This document shows positions 38,908-50,502 of a stretch of DNA of 64,000 nt, in pieces. The number at the start of each line of letters is the position of its first letter. Position 1 is the first letter of the stretch. Position numbers and translations under genes: made by a program. This DNA comes from Anisakis pegreffii (taxonomy: Eukaryota; Nematoda; Chromadorea; Rhabditida; Anisakidae). The notes under the pieces are model-generated. The model ran no database searches. It worked only from the letters and a program-made list of their open reading frames with translations, and was not told the DNA's origin. The stretch covers positions 1 through 64,000 of the forward strand of contig JAPYMA010000348.1 of the NCBI GenBank assembly GCA_035041965.1. The letters run 5' to 3'.

Positions 38908-41900
38908 TTATTGAAAGCTCAATGCATCCTTATACAACCAATCATCACCTTCAGCCACAAACAACGTTGGCTCATACTTGACACCGTTCTCCTGCAATCA
39001 TCAACAAAGGTTACAACTGAACACTAGTGCTCAACGAATAATGAGATGTTGTCGTGCTTCATAATGAAACTATCAAAACTTGATGTATGAAAACTAATAA
39101 TAAAATAATGAACTTCATAATGAAATAGTCACCTGGCGTTGTCGTGCTTCATCTCGCTGTCGTTGCTCAATCCAACGTTTTGCGTTCGTCGCTAAGGTGA
39201 TACAATTTCGTTTCAGACCAACCGTTACGTGCCTCCACAAACGACGTGACTCACGCTCACCTTGTTCCATCACTCGCACACATTCCTTTGTTAAAATCAC
39301 ATTAAGCACCATTATTCCAGTTATTGCTTTTCAATAACAAAACAATTACGTTCATAAAACAGTACTTCAACCTTAACGAGAATATGAGAAATTAATTTTA
39401 ATAAGAACATTAAAATTTGCAATAGGCTGCTAAAAAGAATCAATGCAACAACAAAACCTTTTTGCTTTCGGTCTTCTCTTTGACATCAATGAAAACATAC
39501 TCATCACCATTCAACGGTCGCGCGTACATCGTACCATTCCATTCACCTTTTATATTCAGTATTGACTTTTTGAAGCCGACTCGATAGATGTTCGCATTTA
39601 TTCGATGTGCTTTACCACCAAAGAAAGGCTTCGTTAAGAACTCAATGTCGGCGCAATAACCCGTCTTCGGACAACTAACTGTTACCTGAGCATCGTAGAC
39701 TCTTCGTTTCATTAGTACACAACAATGGGCGTGCACTTGGTAGAGCAACGCTACCTTCAACTGAATCCAAACAGATCAACTCAACAGCCATACGTACGAA
39801 CGTACAATATCAACCGGTTCGTTTACCGAACCATGATGCGAACAAACAACGACTGTACCTTTTCAGATGCATTGTCTGTGCAAACTGATTCAGCTTTGCA
39901 AATAAGACCTCAGTAAGTGTCTCAGTACGACGTCAAAAAATATCTTAACTTGACAAGTCAATCAACTTACATCATCCAATAATAAAATAACAACTAAAAT
40001 AAGAAGCAAAGAAGTGAATGAACAAACTTTTCCACCAAGTTCAACCCATGGTGTACTCATTATGGATCTACCATACCCATTTGGGAACGTCACCGTATAC
40101 TCTTCATCAAATTCATGTAACTTCACTGTAGCCCAGCCTACATTTGCCACTCCTACAAGATCTTATGTACTTAAAACATATATTTGCATGCATATAGGTA
40201 CACAATCTTTAAATCGAATAATAGGCTCAAAACTTGAATTTATACAAAATATGTAAATATTACCGATCGAGAGACCAAGAAATGACGATTTGGTCCAAAT
40301 ATGTGCATTAATTGAAATCTTTTTGGAAGGTAATTCAGCATAAAATGCCGATATAGGCGGATGATGACTGACTTGTTCAGCTATGAACGTCAACTGGTTG
40401 ACGTCTGAGCCAGGGAACGGACCTCGACACGTTTTCTGACCACTGGATGCCAACTGAGGTACATTCCATCGACCTAAAATAACACTGTTTTGTCGATAAA
40501 GCTGACGTCAAACAATCAATATCGCTATTTTATTGAATTAACGTAAATATAAGTCCTGTCTTAATTGACAAAATAATTGCTGAGCAATTCTGAAGAACTG
40601 AGTGAACAGAAAAACAAACAGTGATGAATGCCAAAATGATTGATAAAAACGAAATCAACGACGTACATCGAAAGGTTTCGCCAAGAATCGGATTATATGG
40701 CTTCTTGGCAACACCACTCTTACGAGCTGCGTAGAATGCACCAAGATAATAACGAACAACAGCGATGAATCGATCTTCAGGTGACGCTAGATCACACGCT
40801 ACAACAAAACTATCCGGATGTGCAAAGAAGTCGGCATACATCTCCAATAATGATCGACGTTCCAGTATGAACGTTGGTAATGTAACTTTTGTTAAATCCA
40901 TTCCAACGCTCACCTCAAAATACTTATTTAAACAACTGTTCGTTCACGAGTCAGAAATAAAACGCTTTTGTTTGATACACTGGACTGAAATGAGAATATG
41001 GCAATATTTATTCACTGCTGACATTTTCGCCATAGAACAACAACTGGTCACGGTCGAACGGGAGATTACTGTCGAACGCACGGGAGAGACTAAGCCACAT
41101 TGCAACGAAAAACGAATGGGAGATTGTTGCTTCGTATATTCCGCTCATGTAAAGGAATTAAACGGGCCAGTCGTTGCGTAAAGGAATCATTGGAAATAGC
41201 TTTAGCATGCGTCCCTCAACACATAAACATCAGCTTTTCCTAAGAATCACATATTTCTTTGGAACCTTCCTATCTTGTTGCCATTACATGCATACATCTT
41301 TAATTATTCTATTTGTACTTCTGTTTCGACTCTAGCTTAAAAAAACAATACGCTAGCACTGATAAACATTACCTACTCCTATTTCAGTCCACCACAGAGA
41401 CGATCTCAACCGGAAATCGTTGTATATCTGATTATTCTCGAAAAGTAGCGAGCTGCTTGTTCATCATCCCATAACCATATATCATGAATCAAGAAAACAA
41501 AGTGAATGATACTTGTGAAAGGAGATGCATAAGCACAGAACCGTGTTGTTGCTGAACGTTACCAACATCAGTCTCTTCAGTATCATCATATAAAGCATCG
41601 AAATCCTCCTCTTCATCTCCATAACTCACTCCAGTAACACTCCCCTTCGACTTATTCACCACATTCTCACTCTCAATCACTTCTTCCAAAGGACTTTCCG
41701 CATCAAAAAATTCTTCCTCACTACTCGAATACGACAACGGAGCAATTATGTCGACAATATCACTCTAAAACAAACACCATCACTTCATTAATACTGACCA
41801 CATCAATAATAAATAACTAAACCTTATTCGATGTTTTCAGCTGTAGTTCATCCACATCCTCACTGTCACCATCCTGTGCAGTGTCTGAGAACGACACTGC

Positions 41901-43110
41901 TTCTACACTATTTCTGGCCATTTGTAATAAAATCACCGCGTGTTTTACTGTATCGAGAAGACGTTTGGCCGATCGCAACAATTCTTCAACCGTATTTTTG
42001 GTTTGCCCCTCTGCTTTACTGGCAAAACTTTCTAATTCCTTCACCTATAATCATTATCCTAAAGTTGCATTCACATACAACATGTCAATATTTCACACTG
42101 CTGATAAGATTATGCATCTTCTCATCGTTTGGCAGACGTTGTGCATTAACAAAAAATAATAGCGTTTACTTTTGATGGTCGAGAGTAGATAAATTTTTGA
42201 AACAGTCCGAAATAAATACATAAGAATACATCATTTACTAAGGAAGTGATGCAGTGTAGAGACATACGAACAGTATGTGTTGATTATCTAACGGTTTATA
42301 AAACTGTTTAACATACGCGTATTCATTAAAACATACATCATGATTTATGAAAAACAAAACACATCAATCAATAATTGCAATTTTCATCAAAGCTTGATGA
42401 CGTTATCTTGCCCATAAAAGAGTTGATAGGCATTGAACGATAATAACGAAAAGTATCAAAAGTGGAATACTGGAAAAGCAATAAAGATGACAACTAACTT
42501 CAGTTATCATATCCTGAAGATGTTTATCTGCTTCGATAATCTTCGCTTTCAAAGTGTTCATTGTAGATGTTTGTTGACGTGGTCGGTAATATCCACTGTA
42601 TCGATGAATCACTTCTTCCAATGCTCTCACCCAACTATCACGTTCCTTGCGATCACGACCCTAGCAATTTTATTCATTCATTCATTTTGGATTCATTAAA
42701 CTCATTATCGAAGTCGACGAGCGTTCATTTATTTATTTACCTTCACTTATGCATCATTCCATTCAAATGTTGTTTGAATTCTCTTCCTCTCAAAAAATTT
42801 TGACGGTTGGGTATTTATCTGAATTCTCTTCCTTTCTCTCAATAAAGGGTTGGATATTTGAAGAGAAGATAAGAAAATAGCGACTGACTTGCATATGGAA
42901 TGTTTTGTTATCAACAGTGATGGTGAATAAAGAAGTGTTTTCGGCGTCAATCCCAATCGCAGCACCCCTCAAACGAATACAGCCTCGCTGCTGACGTCTC
43001 ATCATCTTGTCTTTTGACGTATAATAACATAACGTATCATCGCCAAGTACAAACCATCTATACTGCCATCCGTGAACCACATTGGTCCACTTCGACAGTG
43101 GACCTTCCAT
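38908..43110 (-). CDS. OSBPL9: Oxysterol-binding protein-related protein, ORP9 type
   Basis: Ten exons: 43110-42889, 42660-42499, 42044-41823, 41764-41513, 40913-40667, 40473-40264, 40152-40028, 39685-39458, 39285-39133 and 38991-38908. They give 634 residues. An N-terminal PH domain (residues 1 to about 100) starts [20 protein letters not shown]. Exon 4 holds a FFAT motif EFFDAES (220-226) for binding VAP at the ER. The lipid-binding ORD begins near residue 278 ([15 protein letters not shown]) and carries the OSBP signature EQVSHHPP (401-408). Known role: ORP9 exchanges PI4P for phosphatidylserine or sterol at ER-Golgi/endosome contacts. PH plus FFAT points to ORP9 rather than ORP10/11, which lack FFAT. 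The protein is about 100 residues shorter than the vertebrate form, mainly in the linker. Confidence 0.94.
42776..42862. repeat. Imperfect tandem duplication in ORP intron 1
   Basis: Two units of about 45 bases begin GAATTCTCTTCCT and contain GGTTGGGTATTT or GGTTGGATATTT. Confidence 0.75.
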
Positions 43111-44567
43111 TGAGTTAATTTTTCTATTCTTCCACTAGAGTTGACTTTATCCTGTACGTTTAATCGATCATACACCATTTATCCTTATTATTTCAACAAA
43201 TCATAATCTCACATCAGAACACATCGAGATCAACAACAGTTTACGTTAACATACGCATAAAAACTCATTCGATAGTTGTCAAAGTAGGCAGAAGTGGTAT
43301 TGCACTGAATCGTCCCACCATCTCTAGGAAGTTTTTGAAAAATGTGAAAAATTCAACTCTCTCTTGTCTTAGAATTTGGCAACGATCGGATGAATCTGAA
43401 AAGTGGTTTAGACTGGACACTCTATGATCCAATCAACGCATATGTATGTTTGGGTGGCACAATAATCGGTCTCCAAACATACTGAATGATTCGTATGCGG
43501 GAATAAGCTGGAAAGCATGACATGAGCCTAGCACAACAGACCCACTAACATCGTCAAAAACAACAAAATTTATTCAGCACGAGTCTGGCAACATCCGAAA
43601 CCCTCATGCTGTTAAGTTTCCGTAATTAACGGAAAGTTGCAAATTGCCATGCTGTACGGGGGTCTTGTGTATGCGCCAAAATCGACTAGTCTCAAGTTGC
43701 TGCGAACAATGTCAGCACGCTATGTATACACTGTTCGAAAGGGTGTCATGGACGTCATTTGTGAACAAGTCAAAGAGTTGCAAACATCCTCACAAATGAA
43801 GCGCGATTGTGACAATGAATACTGGTCCGAAAAAGTTTTTCGATTTTTAAGAGACGATTTCAAGAAAAATGACACAAATAACTGCGAAGATTTGTAGAGA
43901 ACAAAAAAACTATCAGAATCCATTTTCAGCTCGAATATTTCGCAGCATTTGTATCAGAAGTCATCCATCCTTCCAAAAGATCTAAGATCCTCAAAAATGA
44001 CAATTAAAACATTCATCTTGCAAAAAATTTTGTGTGCATTAATTGTCTATGCGAATCGACAGTTGTATCACAGTGCTAATCGTTACTCATAATAAATAAT
44101 ATGATCAATGTAGTCATAGAATGAGCCATCGAGCCGACGGATCCCGTTACTGGTGCAATCGCATGCGTGATATTAGTCTAATTCGGGATAGAGGAACGTC
44201 TTGTTGCACAAAGTCAGCCCGAAACGTATCCCTGCAAAGGCTACGACCAGTTGTTGCTTAGTACACGAATACGAACTTATTCGAATTGCGCGAACCCGCC
44301 TCGATATGCCTTACTCCATAAGCGCACAGTATCATCCTTCAACTTCAATCGCTAAACCTTTAAGATGGTTTTAAATCCATCTTTGTATTGAAGCAACAAA
44401 TGTCCTCGCTTCCATACTCCAGAAGCGTGATACTTTTAAAATTCTCACAACTTTACTAAGGCTCATTATTTGGAAGAAATGCAAGAGATTGAAGGAAAAC
44501 GAATACGTAATGTAGAGTAATGGAAATAAGACAATCAGTCAAGAGACTATCTCAGATCAAGTTAAAT

Positions 44568-44995
44568 ATCATTCTTTTGTTAACGAGATGAAGCCAGTGG
44601 AATAAGGCCAATGGTGGAGTCAGTAATCGATTTTCGAATACATTTAGGGATGGAGCGTTTATGACATGTTCTGGTAAACAGTTCCATTCTTTTAACCCTC
44701 TCTTGGAAAAAAATATTTGGATTTGTTCAACTCACATCTGTGAATGATTAATTTATATTCATTGCGAGAATGGATCAGAACAAGATTACTTGAAAGTGTG
44801 AAACATTCATGAATGGGGAAATCAATATAGTTATATACAAAATTATATACCATACAAAAGTCAGTGGAGAGTATGCGTAACTTAAGGGTTTTCAGTTTTA
44901 AAAGTGTCAATCTTTCTGCGTACTTAAGGAGTTGTGGGGAATACGATCTCCTGACATGAGTATTATAATGAGATTGATTCTAATCTCAGATCCTG
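44568..44995 (-). pseudogene. LINE ORF2 C-terminal remnant
   Basis: The minus strand encodes the typical tail of CR1/jockey-like ORF2: KYAERLTLLKLKTLKLRIL, then FTLSSN, NEYKLIIHRCELNKSKYFF and, after a frameshift, EWNCLPEHVINAPSLNVFEN. This order (EERL, R..DL, F..S, RG..KL, R..FF..R, WN.LP..V) is diagnostic. No reverse transcriptase core is seen next to it, so it is a separate truncated copy from the one near 30 kb. Confidence 0.75.
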
Positions 44996-45800
44996 TTAGA
45001 ATCACAACAAGCATTCTGTCGTAGATGAAAAGTGGCGAGTTAGCGGAAGTTTGAAAAAAGTAGCCTGTGAAAAGTTAACGAAAGGAAATAGCGCTAGTTA
45101 ACGCTATTTTATGCGGCCAAAAATTATGGCAAAGGAAGTTGTCGGTACTAATGAAACTGCTTTTTTTTTTCAAATATTTGGCGAATGAAATGCAGCAAGA
45201 TATTGTTTCCATTAAATTTTTGCCCATTGTTATTCGTCGCTATGTATCGTACGATAAAACGACGAACCGAAGAACTGTTTCGTATTGATTGCGTGACAGC
45301 AAATACAAATGTCCAGTAATTTGCATATTAAACTTACAACAAAACTTTATACAAGAAATATGTTTCGTCAATAAATTATTCTCAATGTCATAGTCGCTCG
45401 CTCGCTCATTATATTACATCTATCACTTCAAGCGAAAAACTTTCATTAAGGACAATCAATGGCTCTCAACCTTCACCCCCCCGTCGCACGGTCTCCTCTC
45501 TCCCCCCACCCCTTAGAAGATTTTAAGGTATCCCGGCATCCTCTACAACAATAGTTAAAATGTCCTCGCACCCCTCACGGCATTCACTACAGTGAGTGTC
45601 CGTAGTGCAAATAAGTGTATATCATTAGAGTACGTTCCAACCTTTAGAAAACGTATACGTTAAAGCCCATCCTGGTTTACTTTATACACACATATGTATG
45701 CGTTGAAATCCGCCCTCGTCTACCTTAATGCATAGAAAATAAAATCTTAGCTCGCAAGCTTTGGAATACCATCTCGCGTACCTTGGGTTAAGAAACCACG

Positions 45801-45880
45801 ATTACCATAAAGACAAGTTGCCATGAAGTCAAATTACCACAAAGATAGATTACCATAGGGATTACCATAAAGACAAATTT
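45801..45880. repeat. Degenerate tandem repeat, ATTACCATAAAGACAA-like
   Basis: About five decayed units of 15-17 bases, each resembling ATTACCATAAAGACAA. No coding frame follows them. Confidence 0.7.
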
Positions 45881-46137
45881 ATGGCCAAAAGGGTGCAGCA
45901 GCAAATGGTCTATGGAATACCAGAAAGGTCAGCGTTCTGTTTTCAACACCGTCACCAAGATGGAGCATTGAAATGTTTTTGTTGAGTTTTCAACGACCTA
46001 TTCAAGCGCTTGAGCACTTGAGCAAAATTTGAGCATAAGTAGCGAGCAACTGAAATTACAGTTTTTTCGTGAATATTATGCATGATCTGCTACAAAATTT
46101 CTGCTTGTATTGTTAGCAGTCTACTTTTTCGAAAAGT

Positions 46138-46335
46138 GTGAATCATAAGTGTGGCTGGCGTTCTGCGTTATTCATATTCTCTGAATACATTCCTTCCCAA
46201 CTAGCCACACGGAGACCACCGATTTCGGTGACTTATGCTGCTGCTATTGCTTTCGAACAAGTATTCTCACATGGCGGCAGTATTGTGAGAATCGTCACTC
46301 GAACGGAGCTTTCTGTACAGAAAACCTATTCATGA
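46138..46335 (+). pseudogene. hAT transposase C-terminal remnant
   Basis: An open 65-codon stretch reads WRSALFIFSEYIPSQLATR, then PPISVTYAAAIAFEQVFSHGG. It aligns with the hAT C-terminal dimerisation domain (WW...FP.L..LA...L.IPA.SA.SERVFS..G). The Ser-Glu-Arg core is changed (AFEQ) and no upstream catalytic region was found in the preceding 250 bases. It is probably an old fragment. Confidence 0.55.
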
Positions 46336-48886
46336 GAATTAGGATCGTATCCACTGTTCTGATCGAACAGCGGCAAATTAGTGATAATAGGCTAGAGATA
46401 TGAGCTAGCTGTGTCGGTCGATCATCTTGAATTGGTTTTTATTGAGACGAATCAAAGATGCAATAAAAATCAAACTGTAACGTTTTGATTGAATTGTTGA
46501 TCTGTAAACAAATTTATAGCGTATAAAAGCTAATATTGCGGCGAGCGAAACATTTTTGTTAGACTAAAAGCTTCATTAAAAACTACTTCAGCAACAATAA
46601 ATTGAGCAAACGTTCATCCATTCTATAAAACTACTTTCAGAATCACCCACAGCAGCTCTCACTCTGATGGCCACCGAAGAGACACCCTATCAGTTTCACA
46701 AAGTTTGCTTCTGGAGTAAATGACAGAGTTTTTTGCTGTAAGCTCAGTCTTATTAGTATAAGCAGTCTTAGTGGTCATCCTTTCAATTGAGCCCCTCAAG
46801 AGGATTGTAGTTAGGTCGGTCGGTAAGCAGGCCGCATGTGAAGGGTAAAATAGTTTTTTTTTTCGACTGTCCCACTCCTGAATGTCTCTGGCTGTGTGGG
46901 CTAGCAATGAATTCTATCGGAACATGTGCCTTCTTTGTGCAGCTATTTCTTCAATCCACTGGCTTTATTTTGGTGGTCAGAATTTATCGGTGAACTCTTA
47001 TTTCGAAGTGCTCTTCAAAAATATGAAAGGATCACGAGATATAACAATTTTCTCACTGCTGACCATGTTTAATTCTCACATATACGCAGCAAATCACGTT
47101 CGTTGTTTTGTCTGTCGCATAAATGATCTTTGCAGCAAGTTTTCTGCTCAGAAAAACCTTACAGTAGCTTAAGTTCGACTTTTTAGTGGCTTAAGGTTCA
47201 GATTTTGAATTTTCATTATTTACACAGAGCTGATTTTGGATGGGGGTTATTTAGGGACATTTTAGTCACGTCTAGTTCTTCATTAAATCTCGTTAATTTC
47301 TCGGTGAGGAGACAAGACAAGAAACGATCCAAGTGCTCTGAGACGAACATGAGAAATGTTTGTCACTACTGTGCATTTCTCGCCGATGCTTACCGTGTAG
47401 TAGATTGGTGATTGATCCTGAATGTACGATGAAATTGCTCAACTTTATGAATCACATTCAAAAATACCTCTGCAATTTAATATTATCCGTCAATAACATA
47501 TATGTTCGTCTCAAAAACGAAATCTCTCTATACGATGGTAGTATGGAATAATGGGACTGTCAGGCGTTGCTGGGCTTACGTGTGGCTTGACTAGGTGAGC
47601 AACGCTTTGATCTAGTTTTTGTGACACTCTTCCATTATTGCTTCTTTTGTCATGTCTTATCAAAAGTGATGAGTTTTGTGACTGAAAAATCTTTTACCCT
47701 TTTTGTACGTAGATTATTTTGTTCAGTTCATCCATGAGAGGATTAGTAGATAATGTGAACAAGACGAACAAAAAAATGCTGCTTAAAAGAAGAATTAAAT
47801 GCAATGAAAATTCATAATTGAATAATAAATATTTGTTTGAGTGTTTTGTGAAATAAATGAATCAATCGAATTTGTGCCATTGGGAAACGAAAGGAATAAA
47901 AGATATAGGATGATGATCAGCTTTGAAGAGATGAATGTGAGATGTGAACGAAGATAATTAAAGAAACGGTGAACGTCACAATGCATGTCATGTTCTGTGT
48001 TCGTTTGTTTCGCATGCACCATTAGATTCATTTCTGAATTTTAATGCATGACGAGAAGACAAAACGATTACATCAAATATCTATCCTTTTAACTGATTTA
48101 TTCATTCATTTGCTTTCGACTGATTCCTTTGATTCGATTCAGATCTTGATTCTTAATTATTGAAAAATATACAAACAAATTATGTATTATCGCTTATTTT
48201 TGATATCACATCGGTGGCATTTCAATATTTATTTCATAACTTTTGTGGTGGTGATTAGTTGTGATTTATGCCAAAAATGAACACTCAAAATTAGTGATAA
48301 TAATAGACAAACACCTCTCCATCTTTTCAATATTGAATATCCATCCTCAAATAGTACTCGTAACGATCTTAGATATGTAATGTAGGTGGATTACTAATGG
48401 TATTGAGAGACTGCGAGCGTGTACGATTAATGATATATCTCGTTTGGTTGTTCCATATTATTATTAGAGGCGCATTGAATTAAAGAAAGACAATGTACTA
48501 CATTGATTTGAATAACAAAAACTAGAACACATCTTCGATGACAACACTCCCTTTCCGTGATCGAACAGGATTGATTATACAGATGCGAACTTATTCATCG
48601 TTTGGTTATTTTGTGCAGATAAGCTTTTCGAGTTATAACGAACTAATTAATACCTGTTATTGATAATAACGGTATATGGTGCTGTGCCCGCCCATAATTC
48701 AATGAAATTTTAGACGTAGTTCGTTGCCCTACGCCCCTCCCAATCAACCAATCGACCAACCCATCATACCGGCCTTCCCGAAGGCGATAGAAGTTGTGTG
48801 TCACCTGGGGCGAGGCAAGTTCTTACGTTGGTCACCACGTTGTGTGCCATTAGATCATACAACTACCAATAACTGTCTTTATTCAG

Positions 48887-48894
48887 TGACGTCA
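48887..48894 (+). promoter_or_regulatory. CRE palindrome TGACGTCA
   Basis: A perfect cAMP-response element lies 76 bases before the AP-2 hairpin site, in the same GC-rich patch. A chance occurrence cannot be excluded. Confidence 0.3.
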
Positions 48895-48963
48895 TTCTTT
48901 CAATTCACACCCACTGTCCAGCAGCAGTACGGCAGCAAGGGCAGCCGCACTAACAAATAGGGG

Positions 48964-48989
48964 CGAGTGGCCTCAGGCGGAGCCACTCG
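48964..48989 (+). promoter_or_regulatory. AP-2 consensus site within an 8-bp-stem hairpin
   Basis: CGAGTGGC (48964-48971) and GCCACTCG (48982-48989) are perfect inverted repeats. GCCTCAGGC (48970-48978), the textbook AP-2 site, overlaps the left arm and the loop. It lies 1.5 kb before the first AP-2 exon found, in a locally GC-rich patch. Vertebrate TFAP2A is known to autoregulate; here that is inference. Confidence 0.45.
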
Positions 48990-50502
48990 ATAACAAAGCA
49001 CGGAACGTAACGGAAACGACGAACGCTGGTAGTGTGCGATGAATGTGAGTGAGTTAGTAGTTAGCACTCTTCGTCATTCTCATATAAAATACTCATTCGT
49101 TGTTTCATTAGCATGCTGCGCTCTGATAATTTTTTCTTGTTCAGACATGCTTATGTGTTTATCTCTTAAAGGTAGAGTTTAGGTGAACAAATCGAATCCG
49201 ACTAAAATAAAGGTAAACCGACGTTTCAAAAATAGACTACTCAGGTGAAGTACACTCTAGTGAAGCGAAGTCTATTGCTGAATGATTTGGATAGCGCTTG
49301 TTTGTTGTCAGTGTTCTTGATCAAATCACTACAATTAAGACTTCATTTACCAAGGATATTTATTTATCCGTTCTCTGCTTGATTAGTTTCTATATCCATC
49401 CATCCATCATCGTGTGTGGTCGACTGATCAGCCTTATGCTTATTGGTTTCTTGTATAATTATGCGAAATGTTGGAGGCTTTCATGTTGTTGATATATTTT
49501 GTTTTGTATTTTTAAGAACAACTCGAGTGGTGATTGACAATCAAAATTTCGAACTTCAACGAAATCAATCCAATAGAGGAAAGCATATAAGGTTTTTTGT
49601 GTGAGACTTTTAGAGATGATGAACGAATTGCGAAAATAAATGATTGTTGTTTTCAACTGAAGAACCGAGCAAGTTGTAATTGTTTTTGTTTGCAATAATG
49701 TGAAAGTTGATCGTGATTCGAAATGTGTCAATTGTACATATATAGAGAGTTTGGTAGTGGAATTGATGATGTGAGATGTATAAGAAGAGTGAGCATAAAT
49801 TAGTTGATTAATTAGTTCTACTAGGAGGACAAAATTTGCGATTGTGAATGGACGGAATGAATCGTTTGTTGACGATGTAATTGAATTTAATTAAATGATT
49901 TCGTGAAGAGAAGACAAACAAAACGGAGTACAATACAGGCAATTTGATAGATGCAGAAGTGTAGCTGCTGCTGCCTGCATATGAATGGAATGTTTATCTG
50001 TGTGCATCAATCACTACTACTCAGCAATAAATAGACGAGTGCAATTGAATTTGTTGAATTCATTCAACGACGTGTTACAACACCTCTTCTATCTATCTAT
50101 CAAAATTCGTCCAGTTTCGTCATCGATAATGCTCACTCTGATCACACTTGCGAACGCAACCCTACGAGACACTAGTAGTTTCATCATCATAAGTTGAAAA
50201 GAAATTTGTAGGTAATTAGTTGCATTCATTTGTTCTGAAAAAAAAATAATTTCTGAAAATTATCCTCAAATTTTCAATAGAACTCTTAGACTGCACGGTC
50301 TTGATGTTTCTTGCAAGTGCAGTGGCAGTGTACCAAACGCAAGAATACTTGCACTTCGAAGAAATCGAGAAAGAAGACAGAGCACAGTGCAGAGTATAAC
50401 CACGAAATGCATCTGATAAATGAAACACACCTTAATTATCTTGAGATGATCATAGTAAAGTTCGAATGTTATATTTCAAACGAACAATGGTCGTATCTTC
50501 AG

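Larger units (their letters stand above)
43111..48800. other. Gene-free region between the ORP and AP-2 genes
   Basis: Divergent upstream regions. It contains the LINE tail (44568-44995), the hAT remnant (46138-46335) and a decayed tandem repeat (45801-45880). Frames at 43637-43897 and 46882-47172 (86 and 96 codons) have no recognisable domain. Confidence 0.6.

Noticed and set aside
43637..43897. 86-codon plus-strand frame upstream of the ORP gene
   Set aside because: No recognisable domain and no flanking exon; could be transposon debris but nothing supports a call.
46882..47172. 96-codon plus-strand frame after the hAT remnant
   Set aside because: Considered as more transposase, but no hAT or other motif is visible.
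50311..50502. In-frame extension upstream of the first AP-2 exon found
   Set aside because: A CAG acceptor sits exactly at 50502 and the upstream residues are unlike AP-2, so it is more likely intron. An ATG at 50446 remains a weak alternative.
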